From positions 1-49,129 of the forward strand of contig JASJOS010000029.1 in NCBI GenBank assembly GCA_030068525.1: a stretch of 49,129 bases of DNA, given 5' to 3'. Positions within the stretch are counted from its first letter, which is position 1, and the number at the start of each line of letters is the position of its first letter. Source of the stretch: Xanthocytophaga flava. Lineage in GTDB: Bacteria > Bacteroidota > Bacteroidia > Cytophagales > 172606-1. The translations under genes and the position numbers were made by a program. Of this stretch, positions 1 to 8,093 are shown one piece after another. The notes beneath the pieces are model-generated. The model was not told the origin of the DNA and did no database searches. It saw only the letters and a program-made list of their open reading frames with translations.

Positions 1-674
1 ACTGGGATCGTTTCCTTCTCAATCGTCCTAAAGTAGAATGGAATCCTCGTTATTATCTGGAGTACCGCTTGTTCTATCCGTATTCTTCAGGCATTCCGGG
101 ACAGTGGATGAGCCATCAGATAGATACTGTACACTGGTTCTCTGGTTATGATCATCCAAGAAGTGTAGTGGCCAATGGTGGCATTTACGTGTGGAAAGAT
201 GGCCGTATGAATGCCGATACATTCACAGCGGTATTTGATTACGGTCCGGACAATGATCCAACCAAAGGTTTTCAGGTATTGTATTCTTCCCGTATGCATA
301 ACGAAGCAGGTGGCGTGAAAGAGTATTATTTCTCTAATGGAGGAATGATCAATCTGGATACCAATAAAATTTCTCCGGAAGGTGGTTTAAAAGCTGAATA
401 TGCCAAGGCGATGAACATGCAACCTAACTTGCTGGCAGAAACTTCCTTGCGCTCGGATATAAAAATGGAAACCGGAGCCAATACAGGAGGTGACCCAATG
501 ACATCTCTGCATATGCGCAACTGGCTGGAATGTGTACGAAGTCGCAAGCAACCCAATGCATCTGTAAAAGCTGGTTATAATCACTCTGTTGCCAACATCA
601 TGGCGACCAAGGCATTGCATACAGGCAAACGTGTCACTTTTGATGCGCAGAAACAGGAAATTATTACGAGTTAA
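1..674 (+). CDS. Gfo/Idh/MocA-family oxidoreductase, C-terminal part
   Basis: The reading frame is open from the left edge of the window (first full codon at base 3) and stops at 674, so the N-terminal NAD(P)-binding Rossmann half lies outside. The visible 224 residues match the C-terminal alpha/beta domain of Gfo/Idh/MocA dehydrogenases of the Bacteroidota type: SHQIDTVHWFSGYDHP, with the usual His/Asp near the active site, then a beta-rich part (VFDYGP, GGVKEYYFSNGG) and the closing segment MTSLHMRNWLECVRSRKQP followed by YNHSVANIMATKAL, which is typical of this family. Members oxidise or reduce sugars or inositols with NAD(P). The substrate cannot be read from this fragment. A good terminator follows 30 bases downstream, so this is the end of its transcript. 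Confidence 0.9.
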   Translation, partial: WDRFLLNRPKVEWNPRYYLEYRLFYPYSSGIPGQWMSHQIDTVHWFSGYDHPRSVVANGGIYVWKDGRMNADTFTAVFDYGPDNDPTKGFQVLYSSRMHNEAGGVKEYYFSNGGMINLDTNKISPEGGLKAEYAKAMNMQPNLLAETSLRSDIKMETGANTGGDPMTSLHMRNWLECVRSRKQPNASVKAGYNHSVANIMATKALHTGKRVTFDAQKQEIITS

Positions 675-707
675 TATCTCTTCTGTTTTACAATCTTCTA
701 TCAAAAC

Positions 708-744
708 AAAATCCCTGCTTTTACAAACAGGGATTTTTCTTTTT
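708..744 (+). terminator. Rho-independent terminator after the oxidoreductase
   Basis: A perfect stem (AAATCCCTG paired with CAGGGATTT around a ten-base loop) is followed by an interrupted T-run. It lies just after the stop codon at 674. Confidence 0.85.
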
Positions 745-1093
745 AAAGAAATTATACAAACAAAGGCTTGCTTAACTAACTTGTTAGCAATGGCTATCAG
801 GGATAGTTTTACCAGCTTTTCTTTCGCATGCAGGCATTTATAGAAACTCTTACATACATAGTTATATGTTGGAATTACTTGTAGCTGACCAAACAGTTAG
901 TCAAGACTTTTTCACAAAAATGCTTTTAGTCGCTACTTACCAACTGCGTCTTATCTCAAAACTAAAAACAAATGTGCATTTGATTTTGCCCTTTTTATCA
1001 ATAATGCCCTCCAACAAGTCCCTGCATTATTTCATAAATGAGGGTTGGCTGATCAAATGTTGAATTATCAATCTACTTCATTCGCTTCCTAAC
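745..1093. other. Intergenic spacer without recognisable gene
   Basis: About 350 bases between the terminator and the minus-strand block. I see no open frame with protein-like composition, no RNA gene and no strong hairpin. Confidence 0.5.
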
Positions 1094-1282
1094 CTACTTT
1101 TTTACAATTGGATTCTCAATCATTTCATTTAATACTATTGCAATTCTGTTGTGCAGCATCTCCATTTCCGTATCATAACCATCAGAAAGTCTATCTAGCT
1201 TAATAAGCCGTTGCCTAAGCGACAGCTCAATGTTTTTTAGCTCAATAATCTGAGAGGCAAAATCAGTATTATTCTTCTTCAT
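1094..1282 (-). CDS. Small helical protein of unknown function
   Basis: A 62-residue frame starting at the ATG at 1282 (MKKNNTDFASQ); an upstream TTG at 1300 is possible but less likely. It is rich in Leu, Ile, Glu, Lys and Arg with heptad-like spacing (IIELKNIELSLRQRLIKL), so it is probably one or two alpha helices, perhaps a coiled coil. Its start overlaps the end of the broken ridA frame by about 14 bases, so the two were probably translated from one message. I do not recognise a family. The clean helical composition argues for a real gene, but it could be lost along with its upstream neighbour. Confidence 0.45.
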   Translation of the reverse strand: MKKNNTDFASQIIELKNIELSLRQRLIKLDRLSDGYDTEMEMLHNRIAIVLNEMIENPIVKK

Positions 1283-1758
1283 TACTAGTGAGTTGAGCAA
1301 CTAACTCTATTTCTAACTTGGAATCTGCTTCATACAGTCTGCTTACCTAAACCCATGTTGCAGCAGGATAATCCCCTTTGTAGAATTCTTTTCTTGCCGA
1401 ATTGTATTTTTTCATCGTTTCTATGTCTGTTGTATAAAGCGTTTCCTTTATCACATTTTCAGAAGATGCACCAAATGCATTCAAGCATTTTTCTAATGGG
1501 CCATAAACTTTTCTAATCCCTTCAGGACTTAAATCACTGGTAGGAATGCCTGAAACATAAATGGTATTCCCGGTCTTAACAACCTGTGCATAACCTGCGG
1601 CATCATATTGTTTTTGCTTATTTCCCCAGTGCCACTTCTGTTTTAATCTGGAGCTTGGGTATGGTTTTGTTACCTATTTTCGTATCAGAGCTCTCACTGC
1701 AGCCAAAATTAATAAGGATCAGTAAAATCCACCAGCATAGTACTGTTCTTTTGGTCAT
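1269..1758 (-). pseudogene. ridA: RidA/YjgF-family protein, inactivated; lipoprotein-like N-terminus
   Basis: RidA proteins hydrolyse reactive enamine/imine intermediates. Reading from the ATG at 1758 (another in-frame ATG at 1776) gives a hydrophobic leader WWILLILINFGCSES with a possible lipobox cysteine. The frame then breaks in a GGGG run near 1626. In the next frame comes a clear RidA sequence: YAQVVKTGNTIYVSGIP, SPEGIRKVYGPLEKCLNAFG, then ENVIKETLYTTDIETMKKYN and FYKGDYPAATWV. A TAG then stands where the family has Gln (ATWV-stop-VSRLYEAD), after which the frame runs to LEIELVAQL and its natural stop at 1269. So one extra G and one C-to-T nonsense change disable it. A periplasmic leader on RidA is unusual. 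Confidence 0.8.
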
Positions 1759-2039
1759 ACATATTCCTTTGGTCATAGATATAGGTTTTACGAGGGTATC
1801 TTGAAAATCTTCACTAGGGCAACGAACATAAGGAAAAAGAGTATTTGATGGCTAATTTAAAAAGAGTGATTTATCTTATTAAGACTAAGATAAAATGAAA
1901 TGTGGTACTTTCTAATCCACTAAACTAATGCACTAAAGGTTTACTTTGTCAGCGAAATAGTTATAATTCCAGAACAACCAAACTGATAAATAAAAAAGAA
2001 ACTGCGTCAGCTTAACTATTTATTTATGTCCTTCAACAA

Positions 2040-2666
2040 CTATCCGTTTTTAGGGCTGGTTATATTTTGCGAACTTTTTTTATTAATAAAATTAGCCACT
2101 ATAAGATTGGGGACCCAGCACAGCCAGGCTACAGCCAGATAAGAGAAAGAAGGGTCTTCCGTAATTTTCACTAACAAGGGATACCACAACCGGAGTGTAA
2201 CAGCTGCAAACGCACAGGCAAAACTATAGGTCATTAACCGCTGATGATTTAGTATGTGGCCTTTTCTGATCTGTACAACCGCTGTAAGAGTCGACATGAG
2301 CCAGATTAGCCCTAGAACGATAAATCCTGTAGCGGATACAGCACTGCCATTAGCATAAAAGCCTATATAAATACCCGCTATCGAACTGATGACTACAGAC
2401 AGCACATACACTTTTCCGATGATTCTGTGCAAGTGCCAGTGCTTATTTCTGAACTTATGGCCAAACTGTCGCCAGCCTATAAAAAGCGAAAGGCCTCCGA
2501 AACTAATATGCCCCCAAAAAGCAGATTTCCAAACTATATTACCTAATACTTCTGAAGATTTAGAATTCAGAAAAGTATTTTTATGATCCACAAAGACATA
2601 AATGATAGGATAAGTTCCGATGAGTAGCGCAAGAACACAGATAAGTACGAACAGTAATTTTTTCAT
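2040..2666 (-). CDS. DUF2306-type membrane protein
   Basis: 208 residues from an ATG at 2666. A first membrane segment (residues 4-26) precedes a periplasmic-like stretch, then about four more hydrophobic segments. The pattern HWHLHRIIGKVYVLSVVIS followed by NHQRLMTYSFACAFAAVTLRLW is the signature of the DUF2306 family: conserved His and Arg residues next to membrane helices, a layout that resembles haem-coordinating membrane cytochromes, though no function is established. It lies about 130 bases downstream of the AraC-type regulator stop on the same strand, so the two may be expressed together. Length fits the family. The product is sure only at family level. Confidence 0.8.
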   Translation of the reverse strand: MKKLLFVLICVLALLIGTYPIIYVFVDHKNTFLNSKSSEVLGNIVWKSAFWGHISFGGLSLFIGWRQFGHKFRNKHWHLHRIIGKVYVLSVVISSIAGIYIGFYANGSAVSATGFIVLGLIWLMSTLTAVVQIRKGHILNHQRLMTYSFACAFAAVTLRLWYPLLVKITEDPSFSYLAVAWLCWVPNLIVANFINKKSSQNITSPKNG

Positions 2667-2798
2667 AAAAGTTGATTAAATTTTCTGTAAACATGGGGAT
2701 TACAGAAGACTTAACTGTTCCAAAATGAAAGGTGGAACCAATTTTGAAGCCTAAATCTGATACTTACCATGTATACTTATCTGACATGCTAGACTAAA

Positions 2799-3938
2799 TT
2801 ATTCGGCATTTAGGTTCTTATTTTTTAAAAACTCTCTGGGTGAGCAGTGCATATATCTTTTAAAGTTTCTATTGAATGAAGTCTTGGAATTAAATCCACT
2901 TTCCAGGGCTAACGAGAAAAGAGTGAACTTCTGATTTTCTGGTAGGACAGCTATTCTTTTGAACTCTTCAATGCGATGCCGGTTAATATAATCGTAGAAA
3001 TTTTTATTCTCCAAAGAGTTAATTGTCTGAGACAATATATTTGGATGAACCTCGAGCAACTCTGCAACATGATGTAGATTCAGTTCAGGATCCTTATATA
3101 TCTTTTCATATTCCATTTGGTAAATCAGCTGTTTATAAATGTTTTGTATGGTGTCTTTGTTAACAAAAGTTTTCTGATATTTTGCTGTTACAGGATTATT
3201 TTCTGCTTCAGGCTCGCCTTCAATACCATCTGCTTTTATGAGAGTTACGTTTAAAATACCAACACGGTTGATGCCAAAATAAGCGGTTAGTAAAATAAAA
3301 AGTACCACCAGTGAGAAAATCAAAATATCATACTTGAGAATAACAGCAATCCATATTAGAGCAATGCTCGTGATCAGATAATATCCCCAATCCAGATTAA
3401 TTTTTTCGGTGTTGGAATATAACTCAGCAATTAGTCTTTTATATTTTCTTATGGCAAGAATACTCAAAGTGACATACAGAATTCCAGACAAAACAATTAA
3501 AATATTGATACTATCCCGTTGCATTTTGTAAGTACTTCCATTATGCTCATACACATAGATTTTTTCTTGTGGAGATAGTAAAAAAAAATCCAGCAAAATA
3601 ACATAGATAATCAGGGGGGGAACAAGATGCAATAACCAGATTTTTTTATGACTATACTGATTCGTAAGGCATATAATATATAGATACAGCATAGGTCCGT
3701 GAATTAAAGGCAAGGGTATTTCGAGTCCAAGAAAATGAGGAAATCTAACATACCCACTAGAAAAAAGGAATAAGAAAAAAATAAGATGTATTCCTATAAC
3801 TAAAAACCATACCGCAAGCAGATAATCAGCCATTACCTTTTTACGTTTTCCTAATAGGAGAAAAGAAGAAAAACAAGCAATAAAAACTCCCGCTAAATAA
3901 AATAATGCAGGAGAAAAAGCTTCCAGGTCAAAATCCAT
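2799..3938 (-). CDS. Membrane-anchored AraC-family transcriptional regulator
   Basis: 379 residues from the ATG at 3938, chosen over a TTG three bases upstream. The N-terminal half (about 8-230) has seven hydrophobic segments (such as ALFYLAGVFIACFSSFLLLG and LYILCLT-like helices). A charged linker rich in Glu, Pro and Asn follows, then an AraC-type double helix-turn-helix (about 265-375). The hallmark is the final helix region LALESGFNSKTSFNRNFK followed by SPREFLKNK. This is the common Bacteroidota design in which a multi-pass membrane sensor carries its own DNA-binding domain. The ligand is unknown. The neighbouring DUF2306 protein and serine hydrolase on the same strand are reasonable target candidates, by position only. 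Confidence 0.9.
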   Translation of the reverse strand: MDFDLEAFSPALFYLAGVFIACFSSFLLLGKRKKVMADYLLAVWFLVIGIHLIFFLFLFSSGYVRFPHFLGLEIPLPLIHGPMLYLYIICLTNQYSHKKIWLLHLVPPLIIYVILLDFFLLSPQEKIYVYEHNGSTYKMQRDSINILIVLSGILYVTLSILAIRKYKRLIAELYSNTEKINLDWGYYLITSIALIWIAVILKYDILIFSLVVLFILLTAYFGINRVGILNVTLIKADGIEGEPEAENNPVTAKYQKTFVNKDTIQNIYKQLIYQMEYEKIYKDPELNLHHVAELLEVHPNILSQTINSLENKNFYDYINRHRIEEFKRIAVLPENQKFTLFSLALESGFNSKTSFNRNFKRYMHCSPREFLKNKNLNAE

Positions 3939-4140
3939 CAAAAATACAATTTCAAAATGAGGGTTTTAATTTATTGATTTTCATTCAATATGATACTAAC
4001 ATCTTTAGTTGATGGATTATTAGAAGAGACTGGCAAAGGAAAAAAGAAGGTCCATGTTTATCCTCCCTCATAGGTTTACCATCCTTTGGTTATCAATTCA
4101 ACTTTTAGAATTATGTCTGGTATCTCAATTTTTAGAAAAG

Positions 4141-4188
4141 TAACAAGCAAAGGGCGCAAACACAGTGTCGATTTCAAAAATGAAGTAG
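4141..4188 (+). mobile_element. Relic of an IS3-family orfA start
   Basis: This short stretch reads TSKGRKHSVDFKNEV and closely matches, in DNA and protein, the orfA start of the IS3 element at the right edge of the window (TSKRRKYSADFKSEV). No further transposase frame follows, so it is a fragment. It lies in the 400-base gap between the AraC-type regulator and the serine hydrolase. Confidence 0.6.
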
Positions 4189-4311
4189 ATCTCATACATT
4201 CACAGATTGGCTTCAAAAATGCTTCTCAACGGACAAAGTATGCTTAGACAAATAAATCATATAATTTCCCCATTGGTACTTTAACTATTCTTTATAGTTA
4301 ATTTTTACTGT

Positions 4312-4335
4312 AATAAAGGCCTTTAGGCCCTAAAA
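4312..4335 (-). terminator. Probable terminator of the serine hydrolase gene
   Basis: On the minus strand AGGGCC-TAAA-GGCCTT folds into a short hairpin and runs into TTATT, directly after the stop codon at 4336. The stem is short, so this is moderately likely. Confidence 0.45.
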
Positions 4336-5430
4336 CTAACGATTATCTTTCTTCCCACCACCCAGAAATTTAAGAGCTAATGCTGCCATGTCGCCGGTTA
4401 GCTTTGTGGGCGAATGGCAATCGCAATTGCTCAATCCTATTACATAAATGTCTTCACTGGGAATGTATACACCCATTGTCTTAAATCCAAATATGCTTCC
4501 CCCATGTTCCCGAGTTGGCACTTTATTTATATCCCTGATGTGCCATCCATATCCATAAGAAAACTCCTCCCCATTATTTAGTTTGTACCGGCTAAATGCT
4601 TTCCTGGTTTCAGCCGTATCAAGTAAAAGATTGTTTTTCAGCGAATTTTGCCATTTGAGCATATCCGATAAAGTGGACATTAAGGAACCGGAAGAAAACG
4701 GAACACTAAAACTAATTACAGTTTTATTTACATAGCCGAACTCTTTTTTATGGTATCCATAAGCTCTGCCCTTAATAACGTTTCGATCACTCGCATAATA
4801 GGAGTGGCTCATACCCACTTTGTCAAAAATGTGTTTCTTGATATAGTCTTCATATTTTTCACCGGAAACCAGTTCAATCAGATAACCCAGCAAAACATAT
4901 CCGGAATTATTATAGTCAAATTTTTCACCTGGTGCAAAATCAACAGGTTCGTCCTTAAAGAAATCCACCATCATTTTAGGTGTCATCTCTTTTTGTGCAA
5001 TATCCTGTAAAGATTTCATTTTGGTAAAATCCTTTATTCCAGAAGTATGCGTCAATAGATGATGGATTGTTATCTTATTTCCATTAGGATACCCCCCAAT
5101 ATATTTTGAAATCGTATCCACAATACTGAGCTTACCTTGCTGTTCTAATAGTAGTATTGCGACAGCAGTAAACTGTTTTGTCATGGAACCAAGTTGAAAC
5201 ACATTATCCACTGACAAGTTATCGCCAAGTTCTAAGTTCGCCTTTCCAAAAGCCTTTTGATACACTGGCTTTCCATGGTGCGCTATCATAAAGACACCCC
5301 CTGGCCCACTTTTATCATTAAAATCCTTTAGTATTAGACCATCGACAGCCTTTTCAAGGCTTTGGGCTTGAATGATAAATGGACTGATGGTAAATATCCA
5401 CAAAAGAAATACTACACAAATGTTCTTCAT
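4336..5430 (-). CDS. Serine hydrolase, class C beta-lactamase/PBP fold
   Basis: 364 residues from the ATG at 5430, which puts a signal peptide (MKNICVVFLLWIFTISPFII, cut near QAQ) at the N-terminus; an upstream in-frame start at 5469 would bury it. The three active-site motifs are present: S82-M-T-K85 (GSMTKQFTAVA), Y173-N-N (FDYNNSGYVLLGYL) and H309-G-G (REHGGSIFG) in place of KTG. HLLTHTSGI is also typical of this family. Such exported enzymes include peptidases, esterases and penicillin-binding-like proteins; the substrate cannot be told from sequence. It is transcribed alone, with the hydrophobic regulator next downstream on the same strand. Confidence 0.9.
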   Translation of the reverse strand: MKNICVVFLLWIFTISPFIIQAQSLEKAVDGLILKDFNDKSGPGGVFMIAHHGKPVYQKAFGKANLELGDNLSVDNVFQLGSMTKQFTAVAILLLEQQGKLSIVDTISKYIGGYPNGNKITIHHLLTHTSGIKDFTKMKSLQDIAQKEMTPKMMVDFFKDEPVDFAPGEKFDYNNSGYVLLGYLIELVSGEKYEDYIKKHIFDKVGMSHSYYASDRNVIKGRAYGYHKKEFGYVNKTVISFSVPFSSGSLMSTLSDMLKWQNSLKNNLLLDTAETRKAFSRYKLNNGEEFSYGYGWHIRDINKVPTREHGGSIFGFKTMGVYIPSEDIYVIGLSNCDCHSPTKLTGDMAALALKFLGGGKKDNR

Positions 5431-5488
5431 TTTTATCAATTTAGTATATTGTTCTGGTATCAGATGCACTGAAGTAGGAGTTGGTTAC

Positions 5489-5516
5489 ACAAATAGTAGA
5501 TAACAAATAGTAGATT
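5489..5516. repeat. 14-bp tandem duplication
   Basis: Two adjacent copies of ACAAATAGTAGATa, upstream of the serine hydrolase start. One of many short tandem duplications in the window. Confidence 0.8.
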
Positions 5517-5771
5517 ATTAGTAATTCTCTCTTGTCTACTCTATGTAATGCTCGACGTAGGCTCTACTTTGTTTTGAAATAGAGCTTCGCAAATGACCTC
5601 CTCTCGTAAAAATGGACCTTCTATACGCTCTTAAGGGAAATAGAAAAATCGGTAATTAAAGGATCTTATACGATCCAATAGTTTACTAAAGCACAAATCG
5701 CGTTTGCATTGAAGCAGGCCGAGAGCGGGGTCTCAGTTGAAGAAGTCTGTCGAAAAATGGGTATTAATGAA

Positions 5772-5788
5772 CCATATCTGGTTCACAT
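5772..5788. repeat. 17-bp insertion in IS orfA
   Basis: CCATATCTGGTTCACAT sits between GAA and GCCACG. Removing it restores GINEATFYNWKKKFGG, the canonical OrfA sequence. With the flanking bases it forms GAACCA-TATC-TGGTTC. The same insertion is at 21945-21961. Confidence 0.7.
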
Positions 5789-5836
5789 GCCACGTTTTAT
5801 AACTGGAAGAAGAAGTTTGGTGGGTTAGGCGTTTCA

Positions 5837-5879
5837 ATCTGATACCTTCAAAGCGTTTTGGCTGGGTCCACATGGGCTT
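5837..5879. repeat. 43-bp insertion in IS orfA
   Basis: Lies between GTTTCA (VS) and GAACTG (EL); removal gives GVSELCRLRQLEEEN, which fits the family. It is open in one frame and not obviously palindromic. Same in copy 2. Confidence 0.55.
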
Positions 5880-5942
5880 GAACTGTGTCGGTTACGTCAA
5901 TTGGAAGAAGAAAATGCCAAACTCAAGCAACTGGTAGCCGAT

Positions 5943-5958
5943 GGATCATCTCTGATAT
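5943..5958. repeat. 16-bp insertion in IS orfA
   Basis: GGATCATCTCTGATAT follows GCCGAT; removal gives VADASLDKQMLQ. It shares the core ATCATCTCTGAT with the insertion at 6259-6275. Confidence 0.55.
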
Positions 5959-5985
5959 GCGAGCCTGGACAAACAAATGCTACAA

Positions 5986-6002
5986 GTTGTGAACGGATCA
6001 AA
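5986..6002. repeat. 17-bp insertion near the IS orfA/orfB junction
   Basis: GTTGTGAACGGATCAAA interrupts CTACAA/GAT; removal restores DKQMLQD. A run of eight A followed by G, a typical IS3 minus-one frameshift site, lies just downstream. Confidence 0.6.
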
Positions 6003-6191
6003 GATGCTCCGGTAAAAAAAAGTTTTAAAACCAGCTTGACTTCGCAAAGTAGCTGCGTAAGCTGGTTACCCAAGTGATGGACGATGTTCTCACATACCCG
6101 TTACCGCATTTCAACCCGAAGAGCCTGTTCAGTGCTAGGCTTGCAGCGGTCAGTGTGGTACTATCAAAAGAAAAAACGCAAATCCGATGTT

Positions 6192-6211
6192 ATGAAGCAG
6201 ATCTGCTTCAT
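6192..6211. repeat. Perfect 20-bp palindrome inside the dead IS
   Basis: ATGAAGCAGA followed directly by its reverse complement, at a point where family proteins have no such sequence. Also at 22365-22384. Confidence 0.8.
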
Positions 6212-6258
6212 TCACGTAGCAGCTAGACGATACAGTACTCAAAAGGCGGATCAAGGAG

Positions 6259-6275
6259 CGGATCATCTCTGATCC
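6259..6275. repeat. 17-bp insertion in IS orfB
   Basis: CGGATCATCTCTGATCC sits between AAGGAG and GTAGCAGCT; removal restores RIKEVAAVRIR, the usual OrfB sequence. GGATCA-TCTC-TGATCC is a perfect hairpin. Same at 22432-22448. Confidence 0.7.
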
Positions 6276-6781
6276 GTAGCAGCTGTGCGGATTAGAGATG
6301 GATATGATTTCGCAGAGATGCTGCGGATCTATACTCTTTTAGGTCGTGAAGGAAATAATGCAGATCATATCCGATCTGTTAAACGAGTGTATCGGTTATA
6401 CAAGGAAGAAGGCCTGAATCTTCGCAACAAACCTCCGATCACCGCTGAGACGCTCGTAATCGGTCAGCCAATCATCGACTGGAAAGGGTGATGCCGTTAA
6501 GAAAAAATCAGACCTCATAGTTCACTGAGAGGACTTACACCCTGCCAGATGGAAGAGCAATCGCAAGTGTTCAATACCACCGATTTTTCCACTTCTGACC
6601 GGTCTTAAATTTGGGTGGACGTCAATAACCATTTTTCTTTATTTTTCACTGGCTCACTTTATAGGGAAGCCTACAGCCTAACATGGTTTTATCTTAGGAG
6701 AAAAGAGGATAAAGTAGACAAGACCAATAAGTAGTGGGCTGTGCTTATCTTGATTTTATTCAGAGTTATCAACATTGAAAG

Positions 6782-7858
6782 CTATTGACTGACTATCAGC
6801 TTTTCAATGTAGGTTTTGGCTTGGGTCGTAACTTTTATCAAATAAATGCCATCAGCTAGATTGCCAGTATCTATCTCCAGTTCATAAGTATTGGATGCTA
6901 TATTTTGTGTCCTTTCTTCAATCAACTGACCTATCAGTGAAATGAATTGTATACGGATTTGTTCATGTTTTGAAAATGCGCTGGTAAATACAAGCCGTAT
7001 TGTTCCTTTGGCCGGATTAGGTGCCAGACTTAGAGAAGCGGCCAGATCACTATCATAAGAAATTGGGATGACCTTTGAATAGGTAGATTGCCCGTTCATA
7101 TCAATTTGTTTGAGTCGGTAATAGTTTCGACCGGGCAATGGCGAGCTATCCTGACAAGAATAGCTTTGTAATTGATTGCTGTTACCCTGGGAGAGAAGCA
7201 GACAAACAGTAGTAAAGGTTATTCCATTGGTGGAACGTTCTACAACAAAGTACTTATTGTCTCTTTCCTCACTTGTCTGCCAGTTTAACTGTACACCTGT
7301 TGCTATCTTATATCCGGTAAAGGAGAGCAAAGTGACAGGGAGAGGAATCAAACAATTGACAGCTTGGGAATTAGTAGTTACATAGCAATTGGTGGAGCTC
7401 AGATTGACCGAACTGCCAGCTACCTTTAACCGAACCAGATTCCCTTGTTTAACCACCGGATAAACAGGACTATATGTACTCGATGTCGCACCTGAAATAT
7501 CACTCCAGTTTACACCGTTGTTGCTACTAACCTGCCACTGATACTGAGGTGTAGCATAAGCACTACCAATGGAAGCAACTTGAATCTGAGCAGAAGGATT
7601 ACAGGCAGGAAAGTTATTCTGTAAGGAAACTGTGGGACCACAGGCGCGAAACGAAAAATTATCAAGCGCAATATCATTTCCTCCCCCACCAGGAGCTTTA
7701 TTACGTATTTTCAGCTCAAGTGTTGTCACTCCCGGCTTGGTGGTGAAGGTAAAACCAACCTTGTGCCATTGTCCATCATTGGGTATAGGCGCCGGAGACG
7801 TATAGGCAACCACATCATTACCATTTCCATCACCAATGAGAAATTCAATGTCTGGCAT
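6782..7858 (-). pseudogene. T9SS sorting-domain protein lacking its N-terminus
   Basis: 358 residues from the first ATG (7858), with no signal peptide. The frame is also protein-like upstream of that ATG (about TETVPIQCTVENSNCRQFC) up to a TGA immediately before it, so a nonsense change probably cut a longer secreted protein, and I find no intact start further up. Domains: a jelly-roll-like end (GNDIALDNFSFRACG, about 60-70), an Ig-like part (YQWQVSSNNGVNWSDISGA, about 103-125), a fibronectin-like part (VQLNWQTSEERDNKYFVVER, about 190-210), and a type A sorting domain (LAPNPAKGTIRLVF to the end, about 278-358) that would carry it to the surface by T9SS. The last two parts resemble the C-terminus of the 1923-residue protein at 32.7-38.5 kb. 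It could be a short intact protein with an alternative start, but that is less likely. Confidence 0.65.
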
Positions 7859-8093
7859 TCAACAGAATTGTCTACAGTTGGAATTTTCAACAGTGCACTG
7901 TATAGGAACTGTCTCTGTGTAGCATAGTCTTACTACCAATATACAAATTATATTATTTATTTAGACTAATTAAAAATTAACAATACTTTTACCAGTGATA
8001 CATACTTATTGAAAACCTTGTTGTTTTCATCAGTCTTTGTAGCCAAGCAGTAATTAGTAACTCTGTGCAATTCTAACCACTTATACAATTGTT

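Larger units (their letters stand above)
5595..6674 (+). mobile_element. Decayed IS3-family insertion sequence, copy 1
   Basis: Left end GACCTCCTCTCGTAAAAATGGACC, in which the second half matches copy 2; right end TTTATAGGGAAGCC, a degenerate inverse of the left end. OrfA is readable in pieces: AQIAFALKQAESGVSVEEV, EVCRKMGINE, ATFYNWKKKFGGLGVS, LRQLEEENAKLKQLVAD, SLDKQMLQ. OrfB is readable as STRRACSVLGLQRSVWYY, KRVYRLYKEEGLNLRNK and the C-terminus PHSSLRGLTPCQMEEQ. The catalytic DDE core between the last two pieces is missing. Bases 5672-6674 look identical to 21845-22847. The reading frames are broken mainly by short palindrome-rich insertions rather than point changes. Confidence 0.9.

Noticed and set aside
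6084-6491. Two small ORFs of 62 and 68 codons in the IS (also at 22257-22664) as genes
   Set aside because: They are pieces of broken OrfB with insert-derived sequence and lack the catalytic core.
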